Shown: positions 51,234 to 59,435 of the stretch, one piece after another
How the letters are laid out: every line of letters starts with the position of its first letter
Numbering within the stretch: the first letter of the stretch is position 1
NCBI GenBank assembly: GCA_963806145.1
Contig: CAWDXD010000038.1
Coordinates: 437,483-501,482, forward strand
Length of the DNA stretch: 64,000 nucleotides
From: DASXKD01 sp963806145
GTDB taxonomy: Bacteria > Actinomycetota > Actinomycetes > Streptosporangiales > Streptosporangiaceae
Direction of reading: 5' to 3'
Position numbers and translations under genes: made by a program
The notes under the pieces: generated by a model
What the model was told of the DNA's origin: nothing
The model's input: only the letters and a program-made list of their open reading frames with translations
Databases searched by the model: none

Positions 51234-52027
51234 TGCGGTCCTTCCTCGATGGCCTGCCGGAGTTCGTCGTCACGCAACGGCGGCGCGCCCCGGCGCAGCC
51301 AGAGGAAGTACTCCACGTTGCCGGAGGGGCCGGGCAGCGGGCTCGCCGCCACGCCCGCCACGCCGAGCCCGTGGGCCCGCGCGGCCTCGGCCACCCCGGC
51401 GACAGCATCGCGGCGCAGTTCCGGGTCCCGCACCACGCCGCCCGCGCCCACCCGGTCCTTGCCCACCTCGAACTGCGGCTTGACGAGCAGCACGAAGTCG
51501 GCATCGGGGCGCGAGCAGGCGACCAGCGCCGGCAGCACCAGTTCCAGCGAGATGAAGGAAAGGTCGGCCGTGACCAGGTCCGGCGCGGGGGCGACCTGTT
51601 CCGGCCGCAACTGGCGGACGTTGACCCGGTCCAGCACCGTGACCCGGTCGTCGGTCCGCAACGCCCATGCCAGCTGGCCGTACCCCACGTCCACCGCGAC
51701 GACGTGGCTGGCGCCCGCGCGGAGCAGGACATCGGTGAAGCCCCCGGTGGAGGCGCCCGCGTCCAGGCATCTGCGGCCCGCCACCCGAAGTTCGCCGAAG
51801 GCGGCGAGCGCGCCCGCCAGCTTGTGCCCGCCACGGGACGCGTAGTCCGGCCCGGCCGCCTTCGTGATCATGATCGGGTCGCCGGCGCCCACCTGGGTAG
51901 CGGGCTTGGCGGCGGCTTGTCCGCCAACCAGCACGCGCCGGGCCATCACCAGGCTGGCGGCGTGCTCGCGGGACCGGGCGAGCCCTCTCCTCACCAGCTC
52001 AGCGTCCAGCCTTCTGCGGGTGACCAT
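51230..52027 (-). CDS. tlyA: TlyA-family rRNA 2'-O-methyltransferase
   Basis: The 265-residue enzyme has an N-terminal S4 RNA-binding domain (RRLDAELVRRGLARSREHAA, SLVMARRVLVGGQAA) and a FtsJ-like methyltransferase with RCLDAGASTGGFTDVLLRAG, VAVDVGYGQLAWALR, DLVTADLSFISLEL and LLVKPQFEVGKDRVGAGGVV. In mycobacteria TlyA methylates 16S and 23S rRNA and its loss gives capreomycin resistance. The ATG at 52027 is used because an upstream start would only add repetitive leader. Confidence 0.93.
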   Translation of the reverse strand: MVTRRRLDAELVRRGLARSREHAASLVMARRVLVGGQAAAKPATQVGAGDPIMITKAAGPDYASRGGHKLAGALAAFGELRVAGRRCLDAGASTGGFTDVLLRAGASHVVAVDVGYGQLAWALRTDDRVTVLDRVNVRQLRPEQVAPAPDLVTADLSFISLELVLPALVACSRPDADFVLLVKPQFEVGKDRVGAGGVVRDPELRRDAVAGVAEAARAHGLGVAGVAASPLPGPSGNVEYFLWLRRGAPPLRDDELRQAIEEGPQ

Positions 52028-52046
52028 CCGGTGACCACGGTGCCCT

Positions 52047-52391
52047 TCAGCCGCCGGGCGCGCCCGGCGAGTGGTCACCCGCGCGCGCCGTGGCGTGCAC
52101 ATCAAGGTCACCAAGCGCCTCCGTCAACCGCTCATGCACATACTCGAATACCGCCAGATGCTCGGCAATCGGCAGCCCGGCCAGGTCGTCGAGCCGCGCG
52201 ACGGCATCGTCCACCCGCGGGTCGCCCGTGGACGGCCGCGCGCGCGGTACCACCGGCCGCCGCAGAACAGCCGGCCTGCCCGAATCAGCGGTCCCATCGA
52301 TGCTGCCCGGCCTGTCCGTGCTGTCCGGCCCCTCCGCGGCCGGCGCCGGGCTCACCGAGCCCGGCACGTTTCCCCCCGGCGGAAGTCCCAT
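52047..52391 (-). CDS. conserved small protein (Rv1693 position)
   Basis: The 114-residue product starts MGLPPGGNVPGSVSPAPAAE behind a GGAG site. The disordered half is followed by a conserved tail, DPRVDDAVARLDDLAGLPIA then EHLAVFEYVHERLTEALGDL. Function is unknown. It occupies the place of the small gene between the HAD phosphatase and tlyA in mycobacteria. It is 19 bp from tlyA, so it probably shares the operon. Confidence 0.8.
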   Translation of the reverse strand: MGLPPGGNVPGSVSPAPAAEGPDSTDRPGSIDGTADSGRPAVLRRPVVPRARPSTGDPRVDDAVARLDDLAGLPIAEHLAVFEYVHERLTEALGDLDVHATARAGDHSPGAPGG

Positions 52392-52599
52392 TGTTCTCTC
52401 TCTCCTTTGATCCTCCCGGCACTGGTGCCGCCCCAAGAGAAACGCTACCGTCCGGCGGGGACGAGCCGGGCCTTCCACGCGCGCCGGAACCCGGCGAGTC
52501 TGCGCCCCGGAGCGCGCCCCTGCCCGGCCGACTGCCGCGGCGTACTTAAGATTGGGGCCACCTTGCCTATAGAGGAGGCAGGGGGAAATGAGGTGTTTC

Positions 52600-52944
52600 A
52601 TGGCTACCGCCGAGGAATGCCGTCAAGCGCTGGAAGATCTGACCGGCCGGATCGCCGAGATGGACGAGGCGGACCGCCAGGCCCACCTGGTGGACCGCGA
52701 GATCAGCTGCAAGGTCTCTGACCTCGGAGTGACCTTTGTGACCAGGATTGGTCCCAACGGAGCGACACCGGTCCTGGAGGCGAACGGGTCCGAGGCGCCG
52801 GCCCAGGTCCGGTTCACCGCCAAGAGCGACGACCTGATCGCGATTGCCGCAGACCCCACCAGCATCGCGCGTGCCTGGCTGACCGGCCGCCTCAAGGTGG
52901 AGGCCAGCATCTGGGACATCCTCCGGCTCCGCAAGGTCCTTTGA
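52600..52944 (+). CDS. SCP2 sterol-carrier-domain protein
   Basis: The 114-residue protein reads MATAEECRQALEDLTGRIAE, then VSDLGVTFVTRIGPNGATPV, AQVRFTAKSDDLIAIAADPT and SIARAWLTGRLKVEASIWDI. It is a single SCP2 domain of the actinobacterial type and may bind lipids. An ATG four codons upstream (52588) has the better ribosome site AGGAGG, so the start is uncertain by four residues. It is divergent from the tlyA operon. Confidence 0.82.
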   Translation: MATAEECRQALEDLTGRIAEMDEADRQAHLVDREISCKVSDLGVTFVTRIGPNGATPVLEANGSEAPAQVRFTAKSDDLIAIAADPTSIARAWLTGRLKVEASIWDILRLRKVL

Positions 52945-53272
52945 CCTGGTAGCCCGAGCGGTACCGGCCGCCGGGCCGGCAAGGCCCGCACCTGAGGCAG
53001 CGGCCGGCCCGGCCAACGCGCGGTATCGGCCACGGCCCGTGGCGGGAGCGCGTACCGGATCTCCCCCGCCACACAGAACCCCCTCGGTAACCGCACGCAG
53101 CCGAGGGCCTGTTCTATGGCGAGGGACTTGTCCTGCTGGCGCAGCAGATCGGTGAGCCCCCGCTTGTCAACGTCGCTTCCGCGTGGCATGCCCACACCCT
53201 GACATCCCCTACCGACAGAACAGCCTCACCAGTCGGCCGCCCGGCGCGGCCGGGCTCTCCGCCTCTCCGAGT
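52945..53272. other. 328-bp gap without a supported gene
   Basis: A minus-strand open stretch here reads MGMPRGSDVDKRGLTDLLRQ then QDKSLAIEQALGCVRLPRGF but has no supported end and no family match. It may be a decayed remnant. I cannot support a gene. Confidence 0.4.
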
Positions 53273-53331
53273 GGGGCATGAACGTGACAACGAGGCCTCT
53301 CGAGGGGCATCAACCTGACATTCATGCCCCC
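53273..53331. repeat. 58-bp palindromic element, copy A
   Basis: The element is bounded by perfect 10-bp inverted ends, GGGGCATGAA and TTCATGCCCC. Inside is CGTGACAACGAGGCC, then a centre TCTCGA, then GGGGCATCAACCTGACA. The two halves can form an imperfect long hairpin. A second copy lies, inverted, at 57905-57962. It sits 78 bp before the nei2 gene. Confidence 0.8.
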
Positions 53332-53408
53332 AGAGCCGCGGGCCTGAGCCCGGAAAGCCGGGACGCGGGTGGCCGAGGGCCCACGAGGACCGTCGTAGGC
53401 TGGCGGGC

Positions 53409-54185
53409 GTGCCTGAGGGAGACGCGGTGTGGCTCACCGCGCGGCGGCTGCACGCGGCACTGGCCGCAAGGGTGCTGACCCGCTCCGACTTCCGGGTGCC
53501 CCGGTTCGCGACGGCAGATCTGTCCGGCCAGACGGTGACCGAGACCGTCTCCCGTGGAAAGCACCTGCTGACCAGGACCGACGCCGGTGTCACGGTGCAC
53601 ACCCACCTGCGCATGGACGGCTCCTGGCGGGTCCGGCCCGCCGCTGAGCGGGCCAGCGGCGGCCACCGCATACGGCTGATCCTCGCCAACGACACCTGGC
53701 AGGCAGTCGGTTACCTGCTGGGCGTCGTGGAGATCCTCTCCACCGCCGCCGAGCAGCGCGCGGTCGGCCACCTCGGCCCCGACCTGCTCGGCCCGGCCTG
53801 GGACCCGGCAGAAGCGGAACGCCGGCTCCGCGCGGACCCGGCACGGCCGGTCGGCGAGGCCCTGCTCGACCAGCGCAACCTGGCCGGTATCGGCAACGTG
53901 TACAAGGCGGAGACGCTGTTCCTGCGCGGGGTCGATCCGTGGCGCCCGGTCGGCGAGATTAACGACCTCGCCGCGCTCGTGGGCCTTGCCCAGCGGCTTC
54001 TCGAAGCCAACAAGGAACGGTTCGGCCAGGTGACCACGGGCTCGCAGCGGCGCGGTGAGGAAACCTGGGTCTACGGCCGGGCCGGGCGCCCGTGCCGCCG
54101 CTGCGGCACGCCGGTCCGCTCCGCCGACCAGGGGCGCGACCCCGAGGGCCGGGTCACCTTCTGGTGCCCGAGCTGCCAGTCCTGA
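53409..54185 (+). CDS. Fpg/Nei-family DNA glycosylase (Nei2)
   Basis: The 258-residue glycosylase begins (V)PEGDAVWLTARRLHAALAAR with the catalytic P2 and E3. It has VTETVSRGKHLLTRTDAGVT, VHTHLRMDGSWRV and LLDQRNLAGIGNVYKAETLF (H2TH), and a zinc finger CRRCGTPV...FWCPSCQ at the end. The group removes oxidised bases from DNA. The GTG at 53409 is required because the initiator is removed to expose P2. Length matches actinobacterial Nei2. Confidence 0.93.
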   Translation: MPEGDAVWLTARRLHAALAARVLTRSDFRVPRFATADLSGQTVTETVSRGKHLLTRTDAGVTVHTHLRMDGSWRVRPAAERASGGHRIRLILANDTWQAVGYLLGVVEILSTAAEQRAVGHLGPDLLGPAWDPAEAERRLRADPARPVGEALLDQRNLAGIGNVYKAETLFLRGVDPWRPVGEINDLAALVGLAQRLLEANKERFGQVTTGSQRRGEETWVYGRAGRPCRRCGTPVRSADQGRDPEGRVTFWCPSCQS

Positions 54186-54236
54186 TTTCGCTGCGTTACG
54201 CCGGCCCCGGTGCCGGGACCCCCGGCGCACCAGAAG

Positions 54237-54271
54237 GCCCCGGTGCCCAGAACACCACCTGGCACCGGGGC
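54237..54271. terminator. bidirectional hairpin between nei2 and the ABC permease
   Basis: GCCCCGGTGCC (54237-54247) pairs perfectly with GGCACCGGGGC (54261-54271) around a 13-nt loop. It lies between two convergent genes and could end both. Confidence 0.7.
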
Positions 54272-54286
54272 TCCTGGCGTCCCTGA

Positions 54287-55120
54287 TCAGGCGTCGCGGG
54301 TGCGGAACAGCACCAGCCCCGCGATGATCGCGACTGCCGCCCAGCCGGCCAGCACCGCGAACCCGCCCCAGGCCGGGAACTGGTGCGCCCCCGGGCTCAC
54401 CTTGGTCGCCCAGACCTGGCTGCCCGCGAGCGCGGGCAGCCACCTGTCCACGCTGTCCCGCCAGGAGCTGGGCAGGAACTGGACCAGGACGGTCAGCACG
54501 AACAGCAGCCCGATGGCGGTGCTGATGGCGGCCGCGGTGTGCCGCAGGATGGCGCCGAGCCCGTAGGCGAGCATGCCGCACGCGGTCAGGAACAGGGCAC
54601 CGCCGATCACCGCGCGGAGCACGTTCGGCTGGCCGAGCGTGGCCGACAGGTGAGGGCCGGACAGTATGGCCTGGCCGACGAAGAAGGATCCGAACGACGC
54701 GATCAGCCCGGTGATCAGCGTGACCACCGCGAATACCACGGCCTTGGCGGCGAACACGACGCCGCGGCGTGGCTGGACCGTCAGCGAAGTGCGGATCATC
54801 CCGGTGGTGTACTCGGAGGTGATGGTCAGCGCGCCGAGCACCGCGATGACGAGCTGGCCCACGTACAGGCCGGCCAGGCTCTGCTGGGTGGCGTCGAAGC
54901 CGGCCCTGCTGATCCCGTTGGGATGCGACGCGGTCCCGGCGCTGGCCAGGGCGCCGATGCCGATGCAGACCACGATCAGGGCGAACAGGGTCCAGTAGGT
55001 AGAGCGGGTGGACCGGATCTTGGTGAATTCAGAGCGCAGCGCATCCGCGAAACCGGCCCGGCCGGTCTCCGGGGGCAGCAGGCGCTGCCGGGCGGCCGGG
55101 GCTATCTGGGTCGTCGTCAT
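54287..55120 (-). CDS. ABC-2-type transporter permease
   Basis: The 277-residue membrane protein has about six spans and the typical start FADALRSEFTKIRSTRSTYW. Others are ALIVVCIGIGALASAGT, GQLVIAVLGALTITSEYTTG with MIRTSLTVQPRRG (the cytoplasmic coupling loop), AKAVVFAVVTLITGLIASFG, ALFLTACGMLAYGLGAILRH and AISTAIGLLFVLTVLVQFL. It pairs with the ATPase one base away. The substrate is unknown; daunorubicin-type and lantibiotic-type exporters have this architecture. Confidence 0.88.
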   Translation of the reverse strand: MTTTQIAPAARQRLLPPETGRAGFADALRSEFTKIRSTRSTYWTLFALIVVCIGIGALASAGTASHPNGISRAGFDATQQSLAGLYVGQLVIAVLGALTITSEYTTGMIRTSLTVQPRRGVVFAAKAVVFAVVTLITGLIASFGSFFVGQAILSGPHLSATLGQPNVLRAVIGGALFLTACGMLAYGLGAILRHTAAAISTAIGLLFVLTVLVQFLPSSWRDSVDRWLPALAGSQVWATKVSPGAHQFPAWGGFAVLAGWAAVAIIAGLVLFRTRDA

Positions 55121-55121
55121 C

Positions 55122-56090
55122 TCAGGCCACCCCCGTCGGGTGCATGCGGTCGGTGCGGCTGGCCCGGCCCGCGTCCTGCTGGCCGGGCGTGTGTGCCTGG
55201 AACTCCACGCTGTCCGCGGTCAGCTCCATGAACGCCTCCTCCAGCGAGGCCTGCGCAGGTGCCAGTTCGTGCAGCCGGATCGCGTTTTCGAAGGCCAGGT
55301 CCCCGATCCGGTCCACCGCCAGCCCCTGCGCCACGAGCACGCCGCCGGCGCCGGCCACTGTGCTCCCGCCGGCCACGGCGATGAGGTTGGCCAGCAGTTC
55401 GGGCTTGGGTGTACGGACCCGGACCGACTGGACCGAGTTGCGCGCGATGAACTCGGCCACGCTGCAGTCGGCTATCAGCCTGCCCCGGCCGATGACCAGC
55501 AGGTGATCGGCCGTGTTCTCCATTTCCGACATCAGGTGGCTGGACACGAAGATGGTGCGCCCCTCGGCGGCGAGCGTCTTCATGAGGTTGCGGATCCACA
55601 GGATCCCCTCGGGGTCCAGGCCGTTGACCGGCTCGTCGAACATGAGGATGGCTGGGTCGCCGAGCAGCGCCGCGGCGATGCCGAGCCGCTGGCCCATGCC
55701 AAGGGAGAACCCATTGGAGCGCTTGCCGGCCACTGCGGTCAGCCCCACGAGTTCCAGCACCTCGCCGACGCGCGCGCGGGGAAGGCCGTTGGCCTGCGCC
55801 AGGCACAGCAGGTGGTTATATGCGCTACGCCCCCCGTGCACGGCCTTGGCATCCAGCAGCGCGCCTATCTCGTGCATCGGATAGGCGAGACGGCCGAACT
55901 CCTTGCCGTGCACGGTGACCGAGCCGCGGGTGGGCCGGTCCAGGCCGAGGATCAGCCGCATGGTTGTCGTCTTGCCGGCCCCGTTCGGGCCGAGGAACCC
56001 GGTGATCCTCCCGGGCTCGACGGTGAAGGTCAGTTGGTCCACGGCCAGCTTGTCGCCGTACCGTTTGGTGAGGCCCCGTGCCTCGATCAT
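55122..56090 (-). CDS. ABC transporter ATP-binding protein
   Basis: The 322-residue ATPase has GLTKRYGDKLAVDQLTFTVE, Walker A FLGPNGAGKTTTMRLILG, signature NGFSLGMGQRLGIAAALLGD (a variant of LSGGQ), Walker B AILMFDEPVNGLDPEG and switch HL. The extra C-terminal domain of about 100 residues (VRTPKPELLANLIAVAGGST) is common in BcrA/DrrA-type exporters. The gene starts at an ATG and precedes its permease by one base. It has no neighbour suggesting a substrate. Confidence 0.9.
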   Translation of the reverse strand: MIEARGLTKRYGDKLAVDQLTFTVEPGRITGFLGPNGAGKTTTMRLILGLDRPTRGSVTVHGKEFGRLAYPMHEIGALLDAKAVHGGRSAYNHLLCLAQANGLPRARVGEVLELVGLTAVAGKRSNGFSLGMGQRLGIAAALLGDPAILMFDEPVNGLDPEGILWIRNLMKTLAAEGRTIFVSSHLMSEMENTADHLLVIGRGRLIADCSVAEFIARNSVQSVRVRTPKPELLANLIAVAGGSTVAGAGGVLVAQGLAVDRIGDLAFENAIRLHELAPAQASLEEAFMELTADSVEFQAHTPGQQDAGRASRTDRMHPTGVA

Positions 56091-56249
56091 CGCTGGTTCC
56101 CTCCTCGGGGCGCGGGCACGATGCCCGTCCGCCGTGTCAGGCCAGTCTTTCGGGACGGCCGGGGCTGGCGCGTCGCCCGAGGCGCTGATTCTCCTCCGCC
56201 CTGGGTCGTAGGCCGCACGTCCACCCTGGGCCGGCCCGGCGGCCCCGGA

Positions 56250-57404
56250 TCATCCCTGGGGGTGGGGCAGGCCCAGCTCAGCCAGGGCGGTCACCGCGGC
56301 AGGTTCGGTCACCTCACCCGTGGCCCAGGCGACGGCGCACAGTGCGCGCAGGCCGTCGATGGCGGCACCGGAGCCGGTCACCGTGATCTGGCCGCCGCCG
56401 GTGGTGACGTGCCAGCCGCCGCAGGAGAAGGTGCCGGCGGTGCTGGTCACCCCTGGGTGCGGGCCGAGCAGCCCGGCCAGTCCCTCGGCCAGGTACGTTG
56501 GCCGGTGCCGCGCCGTGGCCAGCACCGCGTCCAGCGGCCGGGTCACCCCGGTCAGCACCAGCAGGCTGTCGGCGCCGGACCGGACGGCGCTCTCGATGTC
56601 GGTGTCGAGCCGGTCCCCGACCACCAGCGGGTGCTGTGCCCCGCTGCGGGCCACGGCCTCCGCGTGCAGCGGGGGTTCCGGCTTCCCGGCGATCAGCGGC
56701 GCCCGCCCGGTGGCGGTGGCGATCACCTGGATGAGGGAGCCGTTGCCTGGCTGCGGGCCCCGCGGCGTGGGCAGCGTGGAATCCGCGTTGGAGGCGATGA
56801 ACAGGGCCCCGGCGCCGACCGCGAGCCCGCCCTCGGCCAGCAGCGAGTAGCTCAGGTCGGGCGCGTATCCCTGGATCACGGCGGCAGGGTGGTCGGCCGC
56901 GGTGGTCACCGGGCGGAATCCCCGTTCCCGTACCGCGATGCGCAGGCCCATGCCGCCGACCACGAGCACCGTCGCCCCGGCTGGCAGGTGCTCGGCTGCC
57001 AGCCGCGCCGCGGCCTGGGCCGAGGTGATGACCTCGTCCGGCCTGGCCGGCACGCCCAGCCCGGTGAGCTGGGCCGCGATCGCCGAGGGAGTGCGCGAGG
57101 CGTTGTTGGTCACGAACGCGAGCCGCATGCCGGACGCAGCTGCCTTGGCCAGCGCGTCGGCGGCACCCGGGATGGGCGAACCGCCGAGGTAAACGACGCC
57201 GTCGAGGTCGAGCAGGGCCACGTCGTACAGCGCGGCGAGCGGCTCACCAGCACCGCGGAGCAGCATGTCACCGTGGGGCGGCATGGCACCGCGTAGCGGC
57301 ATGTCACCGTGGGGTGGGGTGTCACCGTGGGGTGGGGTGTCCTTGCCCGCCAGCGGGTCGTCGGCTGGCGGCGCGACACCGCGCGGCGGCGGGTCAGCCG
57401 TCAT
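56250..57404 (-). CDS. HAD-IIA family phosphatase (NagD/GPP-like)
   Basis: The catalytic part starts at LYDVALLDLDGVVYLGGSPI (nucleophile D in DLDGV) and includes LAFVTNNASRTPSAIAAQLT, IAGKPEPPLHAEAV (Lys) and PLVVGDRLDTDIESAVRSGA. It is a HAD-IIA phosphatase of the Rv1692 type, which is a glycerol-phosphate phosphatase in mycobacteria. The first 50 residues or so (PPHGDTPPHGDMPLRGAMPP) are a tandem repeat with no family counterpart and may not all be translated. It is minus-strand, 11 bp from the TPR gene. Confidence 0.88.
   Translation of the reverse strand: MTADPPPRGVAPPADDPLAGKDTPPHGDTPPHGDMPLRGAMPPHGDMLLRGAGEPLAALYDVALLDLDGVVYLGGSPIPGAADALAKAAASGMRLAFVTNNASRTPSAIAAQLTGLGVPARPDEVITSAQAAARLAAEHLPAGATVLVVGGMGLRIAVRERGFRPVTTAADHPAAVIQGYAPDLSYSLLAEGGLAVGAGALFIASNADSTLPTPRGPQPGNGSLIQVIATATGRAPLIAGKPEPPLHAEAVARSGAQHPLVVGDRLDTDIESAVRSGADSLLVLTGVTRPLDAVLATARHRPTYLAEGLAGLLGPHPGVTSTAGTFSCGGWHVTTGGGQITVTGSGAAIDGLRALCAVAWATGEVTEPAAVTALAELGLPHPQG
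57264..57350. repeat. 18-bp-type tandem repeat in the HAD gene lead
   Basis: On the plus strand GTCACCGTGGGGTGGG-type units repeat about five times with small changes. They encode the PHGD/LRG repeats at the N-terminus of the HAD protein on the minus strand. Confidence 0.65.
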
Positions 57405-57415
57405 GGCCGGCCAGG

Positions 57416-58087
57416 TCAGCGCGGCTCATCGCCGTCCGGGGCGGGCGGGGCCGGTGCCCCGGCTCCGCTCTGCGTCCGGGCCGCCAGCGTCGCCCGGACG
57501 CCGCGCAGCGCCTCGGTGTAGTGGGCCAGCTCCGGGCGCATGGCGGCGGCGAGGGCGAGGTGCTCCGCGGCAGCGGCAGGATCCCCGGCGCGGGCGAGGG
57601 CCAGCCCGAGGCCGAAGTGAGCGTAGTCGTCACTCGGGATTGCCTCCACGTTCTGCCGGAAGTTGTCCGCCGCCTGCGCGTACCGGCCGGCATCGAACTG
57701 TGCCCTGGCCAGGGCCTCACGGATGCTTCGGGCGCCCGGCTCCGCCTCCGCGGCACGTTCGAGCAGCTCAGCGGCCGCGGCGGGGCTTCCCCGGCTCAGC
57801 AGGTCCAGCCCCCGGCGGTACCACGTGTAGCTGTCGCCTCCCGGACCCTGCTGAGCATCGCCAGCTCGTCCGGGCTCCCGGCGCGGCTCCCCTCCCCCGC
57901 CCAGTGACCGTGAATGTGAGTTTGATGCCCCTAGAGGGGCCTCGTTGTCACGTTCATCCCCCAAGGCCGTGCCGGCGCCGCTCGCATCACCCCGGGCATC
58001 CGCCGTTCCCCGGGCCCGCTGGCCGACGCTGGCCTGGGGATTTTCCCCGGACCGGGAATCGTGGCCGCCGTGCGGTGCTTCTGACAT
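57416..58087 (-). CDS. tetratricopeptide-repeat protein (Rv1691-like)
   Basis: The product has a disordered lead (SEAPHGGHDSRSGENPQASV) of about 100 residues, then TPR helices: SYTWYRRGLDLLSRGSPAAA, AELLERAAEAEPGARSIREA, LARAQFDAGRYAQAADNFRQ, FGLGLALARAGDPAAAAEHL. It ends LAARTQSGAGAPAPP. It lies directly before the HAD gene, as Rv1691 does before Rv1692. The lead contains the in-frame element at 57905-57962 (peptide DERDNEAPLGASNSHSRS). The ATG at 58087 almost abuts the divergent gene start, so a later start is possible. Confidence 0.75.
   Translation of the reverse strand: MSEAPHGGHDSRSGENPQASVGQRARGTADARGDASGAGTALGDERDNEAPLGASNSHSRSLGGGGEPRREPGRAGDAQQGPGGDSYTWYRRGLDLLSRGSPAAAAELLERAAEAEPGARSIREALARAQFDAGRYAQAADNFRQNVEAIPSDDYAHFGLGLALARAGDPAAAAEHLALAAAMRPELAHYTEALRGVRATLAARTQSGAGAPAPPAPDGDEPR
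57905..57962. repeat. 58-bp palindromic element, copy B (inverted, inside a gene)
   Basis: Read on the minus strand it gives GGATGAACGTGACAACGAGG, CCCCTCTAGGGGCATC, AAACTCACATTCAC. Most positions match copy A at 53273, but the terminal repeats are less perfect. It lies in the disordered N-terminal region of the TPR gene and adds no stop codon. Confidence 0.75.
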
Positions 58088-58089
58088 AT

Positions 58090-59427
58090 GTGCAGATCCT
58101 TCCGTCCGGCGCGCCTTCCGCCGCCGGCCTCGTGCTGGCGCCATTCCGCGGGCTGCGTTATGCGCAGGACCGCGTGAGCGGCCTCGCGGAGGTCACCTCT
58201 CCACCGTATGACGTGATTGCCCATGACACCGAAGACCACTTGCTGGCCTCCGATCCGCACAACATTGTCCGTTTGATCCTGCCCCGCCAGGAATCGCATA
58301 ATCCCCGGACAGCCCGTAACGGCGCCCTTACCGGGCCCGCCTACGCCGACGCGGCCCGGCTGCTGCGGGACTGGCAGGACGAAGGCATCCTGGTGCCCGA
58401 CCCCGTGGCGGCGCTGTACGTCTACGAGCAGGCCCTCGCGGACGGCCAGGTGCTCCAGCGGGGGCTGATCGGGGCGCTGCGGCTGGCACCGCTCGGTGCC
58501 GGGCCGGTGCTCCCGCACGAGGACGTGATCCCGGGGCCGGTCGCCGGGCGGCGCCAGCTCATGGAGGCGACCGGGGCCAACCTGGAGCCGATCTTCCTGC
58601 TCTACGACGGGAACGGGCCGGCCACCGCCACCGCGCAGATCACCGAGCAGGTGCGGCGCGGCGAGCCGCTGGTCGCCATCCACACCGAGGACGGGATCTG
58701 GCACCGGCTCTGGGGCGTGACCGATCCCGCCGAGCAGGCGCAGATCGCCGCGGACTTGGCCTCTCACCAGGCTCTCATCGCGGACGGGCACCACCGCTAC
58801 GCCGCCTATCTCCAGCTCCAGGCGCGCAAGCGGACGGCGGGGGCCGGGGACGGGCCCTGGGACGCGGGGCTGGCGCTCCTGGTGGACTCGACTGCCTTCC
58901 CGCCACGGATCGGCGCGATCCACCGGGTGGTTCCCGGGCTGTGCCCGGCGACGGCCGCGCGGCTGGCGGAACCGGCGTTCACGGTGCGCGCGCTGCCCGG
59001 GGTGACCCAGCAGGAGGCGCTGGCCGCGCTGCGCGAGGCCGGTGAGCGGCACACGGCATTCCTGGTCGCCGGCGGGCAGGAGTACTACCTGCTCACCGAC
59101 CCCGACCCGGAGGCGGTGAGGGACGCGATGCCCGGCCGGAGCGAACGCTGGCGGGCGCTGTCCGCCGCCGTCATGCAGGAACTGCTGCTCGGCCGGCTGT
59201 GGCAGGTCAAGGACGACGACCAGCACGTGGAAATCCACCATGACTCCGGCGAGGCGCTGCAATCGGCCGCCCTGTCCGCCGACCGGACCGCGGTGATCTG
59301 CCCGCCGCTGTCGGCCGATGTGGTGCGGGACGTCGCGGCACACGGCGAGCGGGTGCCGCGCAAGTCCACCTCGTTCGCGCCCAAGCCGCGTACCGGCCTG
59401 GTGCTGCGCTCGTTCGCTCTGGGCTGA
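58090..59427 (+). CDS. DUF1015 family protein
   Basis: The 445-residue protein contains LVLAPFRGLRYAQDRVSGLA, EVTSPPYDVIAHDTEDHLLA, DPHNIVRLILPRQESHN, RLLRDWQDEGILVPDPVAAL and YVYEQA. It also carries DGHHRYAAYLQLQARKR and the closing KSTSFAPKPRTGLVLRSFAL. These are the hallmarks of DUF1015, whose function is unknown (SerC-like partners were proposed). A GTG at 58090 is the start used; a second GTG at 58129 would start at VLAPFRGL. The gene is divergent from the TPR gene. Confidence 0.87.
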   Translation: MQILPSGAPSAAGLVLAPFRGLRYAQDRVSGLAEVTSPPYDVIAHDTEDHLLASDPHNIVRLILPRQESHNPRTARNGALTGPAYADAARLLRDWQDEGILVPDPVAALYVYEQALADGQVLQRGLIGALRLAPLGAGPVLPHEDVIPGPVAGRRQLMEATGANLEPIFLLYDGNGPATATAQITEQVRRGEPLVAIHTEDGIWHRLWGVTDPAEQAQIAADLASHQALIADGHHRYAAYLQLQARKRTAGAGDGPWDAGLALLVDSTAFPPRIGAIHRVVPGLCPATAARLAEPAFTVRALPGVTQQEALAALREAGERHTAFLVAGGQEYYLLTDPDPEAVRDAMPGRSERWRALSAAVMQELLLGRLWQVKDDDQHVEIHHDSGEALQSAALSADRTAVICPPLSADVVRDVAAHGERVPRKSTSFAPKPRTGLVLRSFALG

Positions 59428-59435
59428 ACGGGCCG

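Noticed and set aside
52623..53195. Minus-strand frame with MGMPRGSDVDKRGLTDLLRQ
   Set aside because: It runs into the antisense of the SCP2 gene and matches no family I know.
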